Position numbers and translations under genes: made by a program. A stretch of DNA of 64,000 bases, from NCBI RefSeq assembly GCF_034377145.1, contig NZ_CP139707.1:2179001-2243000 (forward strand), read 5' to 3'. The notes below the pieces were generated by a model. The model saw only the letters and a program-made list of their open reading frames with translations, was not told the origin of the DNA and made no database searches. Shown piece by piece: positions 60,911 through 64,000 of this stretch. This DNA comes from Sulfitobacter sp. OXR-159. GTDB lineage: Bacteria; Pseudomonadota; Alphaproteobacteria; Rhodobacterales; Rhodobacteraceae. How positions within the stretch are numbered: position 1 is the stretch's first letter; every line of letters starts with the position of its first letter.

Positions 60911-61761
60911 ACCCCCAAGTCGCGCAACACCTGTGGCATCAGGTCCGGCAGATCCTCAGCAATCAGCCCCGGCCCATGCTGCAACGCCGCCTGCGCATGC
61001 ATCCACGTGGCGAGGGTGGCCGCCTCTACCGGTGCGATCCCCCGCGCGAGCAGGCCGGTAATAAGCCCCGCCAAGACATCGCCAGCCCCCGCAGTGGCCA
61101 ACCACGGCGTCGCGCGGTCTTGGGTCGCGCGGTGACGCCGCAGGTTCCCCTCTGGCGTGGCGATGATCGTCTCGGGCCCTTTCAGCAAGATCACGCACCC
61201 AAATCGCGTGGCTGCATCCCGGGCGGCCTGCGCTTTTGCGCCCTGCCCCTCAGCCTTGGCGGCCTGCGCCAAATCGGGGGCCAGTCGGGCGAACTCTCCC
61301 ATATGGGGCGTTAAAACGCAGCCGGGGTGAAGGGCGGCGCGCAGATCGGCGTCTTGCGACAGCAGGGTGATCGCATCGGCGTCCAGAACAACTTGGGGCG
61401 CGGCAAGGGCGGCCTTGACCATCTCCGTCGCACGCGCCCCCAATCCCAAGGCGGGACCAAGACAAAGCGCGTTGATCCGCCTGTCTTTCAACGCCTCCGA
61501 CAACGCCGCGCCATCCGGCACCCTTTGCAGCATGATCGCCGTGACCTGCATCGCTGTTTCAAGCTGCGCCGCTGGCGGCACGCCCAATGTCACAGCCCCG
61601 GCGCCGACCCTCAGTGCCGCGCGCGCCGCCATCCGTGCGGCACCGGTCTGGCCCGGCCCGCCGGACAGGATCAGCGCATGGCCGTGGTCGTATTTATGCC
61701 CCGGCTGCTTGCGCAACAGTGCAACATCAAGGCTCTCGCGGGTGATCTCGGAAATGGTCAT
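60907..61761 (-). CDS. nnrD: ADP-dependent NAD(P)H-hydrate dehydratase (NnrD)
   Basis: This 284-residue ribokinase-like enzyme restores damaged NADH or NADPH hydrates, using ADP. It has GGPGQTGAARMAARAALRVG, LDADAITLLSQD, LTPHMGEFARL and the GAGDVLAGLI motif. The ATG at 61761 gives a natural length; an upstream ATG at 61785 adds eight residues. It carries only the dehydratase half, not the NnrE epimerase fused in many bacteria. Its stop overlaps that of the Hint gene, tail to tail. Confidence 0.92.
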   Translation of the reverse strand: MTISEITRESLDVALLRKQPGHKYDHGHALILSGGPGQTGAARMAARAALRVGAGAVTLGVPPAAQLETAMQVTAIMLQRVPDGAALSEALKDRRINALCLGPALGLGARATEMVKAALAAPQVVLDADAITLLSQDADLRAALHPGCVLTPHMGEFARLAPDLAQAAKAEGQGAKAQAARDAATRFGCVILLKGPETIIATPEGNLRRHRATQDRATPWLATAGAGDVLAGLITGLLARGIAPVEAATLATWMHAQAALQHGPGLIAEDLPDLMPQVLRDLGV

Positions 61762-61920
61762 GCATAGGGTTCTAGCAAGCACCACACGAAGGTACAGTCC
61801 GAGTCCGATTCATCACCGCCTATTTTTTAGGCGTAGCGCCCAAATTCTCAGCGCCCCTTGGCAAATGCATCCGCCGCGCCATGTTACCCCCTGCCCGGCG
61901 CTGGACGTTACGCGGGCAGG

Positions 61921-61943
61921 ATGCTCTGTCGAAACCAGAGCAT
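61921..61943. promoter_or_regulatory. Perfect 8-bp-arm inverted repeat in the glnB leader
   Basis: ATGCTCTG, seven bases, CAGAGCAT is a perfect dyad ending 30 bp before the glnB ATG. It may be an operator or a leader hairpin. A second small dyad (CGCCTA, five T, TAGGCG) is at 61817-61833. Confidence 0.45.
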
Positions 61944-61945
61944 AA

Positions 61946-62311
<366 letters not shown>

Positions 62312-62360
62312 CATCGGCCTTCGGGCCCAGACTACGAATAGACCATAAAGGACCTACACG

Positions 62361-63767
62361 ATGGATACCCAGGAATTCCTGAGCAAAATCAAAGATGAAG
62401 GCATCGAATATGTCGACATCCGCTTCACTGACACCCGCGGCGCCTTGCAGCACGTTACCATCGTAAGCGATCTGGTCGACGAAGATTTCCTCGAAGAAGG
62501 CTTCATGTTCGACGGCTCGTCCATCGCAGGTTGGAAAAGCATCGAAGCCTCCGATATGAAGCTGATGCCTGATGTCAGCACCGCCTATGTCGACCCCTTC
62601 TATGCAGAAACCACGATCTGTCTGCATTGCTCCATCGCCGAGCCCGACACCGGCGAAAGCTATGAGCGTGACCCCCGCGGCACCGCCGAAAAAGCCGAAG
62701 CCTATCTGCGCTCCTCCGGCATCGGCGACAATGCCTACTTTGGCCCCGAGGCCGAGTTCTTCCTTTTCGACAACGTCAAGTTCTCGAACCAGATCAACAA
62801 GGTATCTTACGAAGTTGACGCATCCGACGGCTCGTGGAACTCCGACACCGATTATGAAATGGGCAACATGGGTCACCGCCCGGGCCTCAAGGGTGGCTAC
62901 TTCCCGGTGAACCCGGTGGACGAAGCCCAAGACCTGCGCGCCGAGATGCTTTCGACGATGAAGCGCCTTGGCATGAAGGTCGACAAGCACCACCACGAAG
63001 TTGCGTCCTGCCAGCACGAACTGGGTCTGATCTTTGGTGAGTTGACCGAGCAGGCGGACGAAATCCAGAAATACAAATACGTGGTCCACAACGTGGCTCA
63101 TGCCTATGGCAAGTCGGCCACCTTCATGCCCAAGCCGATCTTTGGCGACAACGGCTCTGGTATGCACGTGAACATGTCGATCTGGAAAGACGGCAAGCCG
63201 CTGTTTGCAGGTGACAAATACGCCGACCTCAGCCAAGAAGCGCTGTGGTTCATCGGCGGCATTCTGACCCACGCCAAATCGCTCAACGCCTTCACCAACC
63301 CGACGACCAACAGCTACAAGCGTCTGATCCCGGGTTTTGAAGCCCCCGTTCTGCGCGCCTATTCCGCGCGCAACCGGTCGGGCTGCGTGCGTATCCCATG
63401 GACCGAAAGCCCCAAAGCCAAGCGCGTTGAGGCCCGTTTCCCCGATCCGGCGGCGAACCCCTATCTGGCCTTCTCGGCCCTCTTGATGGCTGGCCTTGAC
63501 GGCATCAAGAACAAGATCGATCCGGGCGAGGCGATGGACAAGAACCTCTATGACCTGCCCGCAGAAGAGCTGGCGGACATCCCGACAGTGGCCGGTTCGC
63601 TGCGCGAAGCGCTGGACGAACTGTCCAAGGACATGGACTACCTGCTGGCCGGTGACGTGTTCACCCGCGACCAGATCGAAGGCTATATCGGGCTGAAGAT
63701 GGAAGAGGTTCTGAAATTCGAACAGACCCCACACCCCGTCGAATTCGGCATGTACTACAGCTGCTGA
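62361..63767 (+). CDS. glnA: Glutamine synthetase, type I
   Basis: This 468-residue enzyme makes glutamine from glutamate and ammonia. It has the N-terminal DxRFTDTRG region, [10 protein letters not shown], the PEAEFFLFD metal site, [12 protein letters not shown], the [10 protein letters not shown] block and the adenylylated tyrosine in NLYDLPAEE. Length is that of the GSI-beta dodecamer regulated by adenylylation. It follows glnB and ends 36 bp before a terminator. Confidence 0.98.
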   Translation: MDTQEFLSKIKDEGIEYVDIRFTDTRGALQHVTIVSDLVDEDFLEEGFMFDGSSIAGWKSIEASDMKLMPDVSTAYVDPFYAETTICLHCSIAEPDTGESYERDPRGTAEKAEAYLRSSGIGDNAYFGPEAEFFLFDNVKFSNQINKVSYEVDASDGSWNSDTDYEMGNMGHRPGLKGGYFPVNPVDEAQDLRAEMLSTMKRLGMKVDKHHHEVASCQHELGLIFGELTEQADEIQKYKYVVHNVAHAYGKSATFMPKPIFGDNGSGMHVNMSIWKDGKPLFAGDKYADLSQEALWFIGGILTHAKSLNAFTNPTTNSYKRLIPGFEAPVLRAYSARNRSGCVRIPWTESPKAKRVEARFPDPAANPYLAFSALLMAGLDGIKNKIDPGEAMDKNLYDLPAEELADIPTVAGSLREALDELSKDMDYLLAGDVFTRDQIEGYIGLKMEEVLKFEQTPHPVEFGMYYSC

Positions 63768-63803
63768 TCCATCCCCGCCCTACCGGGCGATTGGAGAAAT
63801 TAG

Positions 63804-63832
63804 AAAGGGCGCGGTTCATTCCGCGCCCTTTT
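63804..63832 (+). terminator. Rho-independent terminator after glnA
   Basis: An 11-bp perfect stem, AAAGGGCGCGG with CCGCGCCCTTT, encloses six bases and is followed by a short T run. It ends the glnBA transcript. Confidence 0.9.
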
Positions 63833-63906
63833 GCATGGCCCCCCCCCGGAACAGAGCCTCCCGTGCCGCGTTGGCTTGGCAGAGCAGCGAGAGAGGGGTG
63901 CGGATC

Positions 63907-64000
63907 ATGGCCGAGGATTCAACGGCGCTGACGGATGTTGTTGACGAGCTGAAAGACGCCTCCCAGGGGAAAGACACCGTTGAAGTCGGCCAATTGATCG
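63907..64000 (+). CDS. ExoD-like exopolysaccharide synthesis protein, start only
   Basis: Only 31 codons are in the window: MAEDSTALTDVVDELKDASQ, then GKDTVEVGQLI. The pattern, a helix followed by a VxVGQLIDAL-type segment, resembles the N-terminus of ExoD family membrane proteins. AGAGGGG lies before the ATG. The rest is outside, so the call is tentative. Confidence 0.5.
   Translation, partial: MAEDSTALTDVVDELKDASQGKDTVEVGQLI

Overview
The window looks like the chromosome of a marine Roseobacter-group alphaproteobacterium (Rhodobacterales, Sulfitobacter-like). This rests on high GC, the alphaproteobacterial LexA box GAACN7GAAC, an imuA-imuB-dnaE2 mutagenesis cassette, a TRAP transporter, and typical core genes (tmk-holB-tatD, glnB-glnA). 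The assignment is an inference from content, not a sequence search.

Region 1 (1-11358) starts with a reverse-strand TRAP transporter (dctP-dctQ-dctM, the last cut by the window edge). It continues with a DNA-damage cluster: a radical SAM protein overlapping a DUF4130-UdgX fusion, a convergent SRAP protein, and imuA-imuB-dnaE2. Perfect LexA boxes lie at the starts of both forward operons (2407-2421 and 5831-5845), so both are probably SOS genes. UdgX and SRAP proteins are each known to attach covalently to abasic sites, and ImuB/DnaE2 copy damaged templates, so this may be a co-regulated uracil/abasic-site tolerance module. The radical SAM/DUF4130 part has no established biochemical role that I know of.

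Region 2 (11475-19063) is a thiamine operon behind a TPP riboswitch: thiD-thiO-thiS-thiG-thiE-thiF(rhodanese)-thiY-tenA-thiZ-thiX. It combines thiazole synthesis with pyrimidine uptake and salvage; thiC is not present here.

Region 3 (about 19085-53224, 34.1 kb) is a genomic island inserted at the 3' end of tRNA-Ser(UGA). A tyrosine integrase sits at the left end, and a 14-bp piece of the tRNA 3' end is repeated there. The island carries an AlpA/RepA-like module, an insertion-sequence graveyard (IS256, IS66 twice, IS21, IS3 remnant, IS5, IS6 remnant, IS110), a stranded hutC/hutD fragment, an EVE-McrB/McrC modification-dependent restriction pair, and a complete type 1 BREX operon (brxR, a divergent brxA-position gene, brxB, brxC, pglX, pglZ, brxL). 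Directly oriented IS66 copies at 25257 and 52247 bracket the defence genes, so the cargo could be lost by recombination.

Region 4 (53225-64000) is core chromosome: tRNA-Ser, a SPOR lipoprotein and a D,D-carboxypeptidase, tmk-holB-tatD-MBL hydrolase, an AEC carrier, tRNA-Leu, a Hint-domain protein, nnrD, glnB-glnA with a clear terminator, and the start of an ExoD-like gene. No CRISPR array or rRNA was seen.
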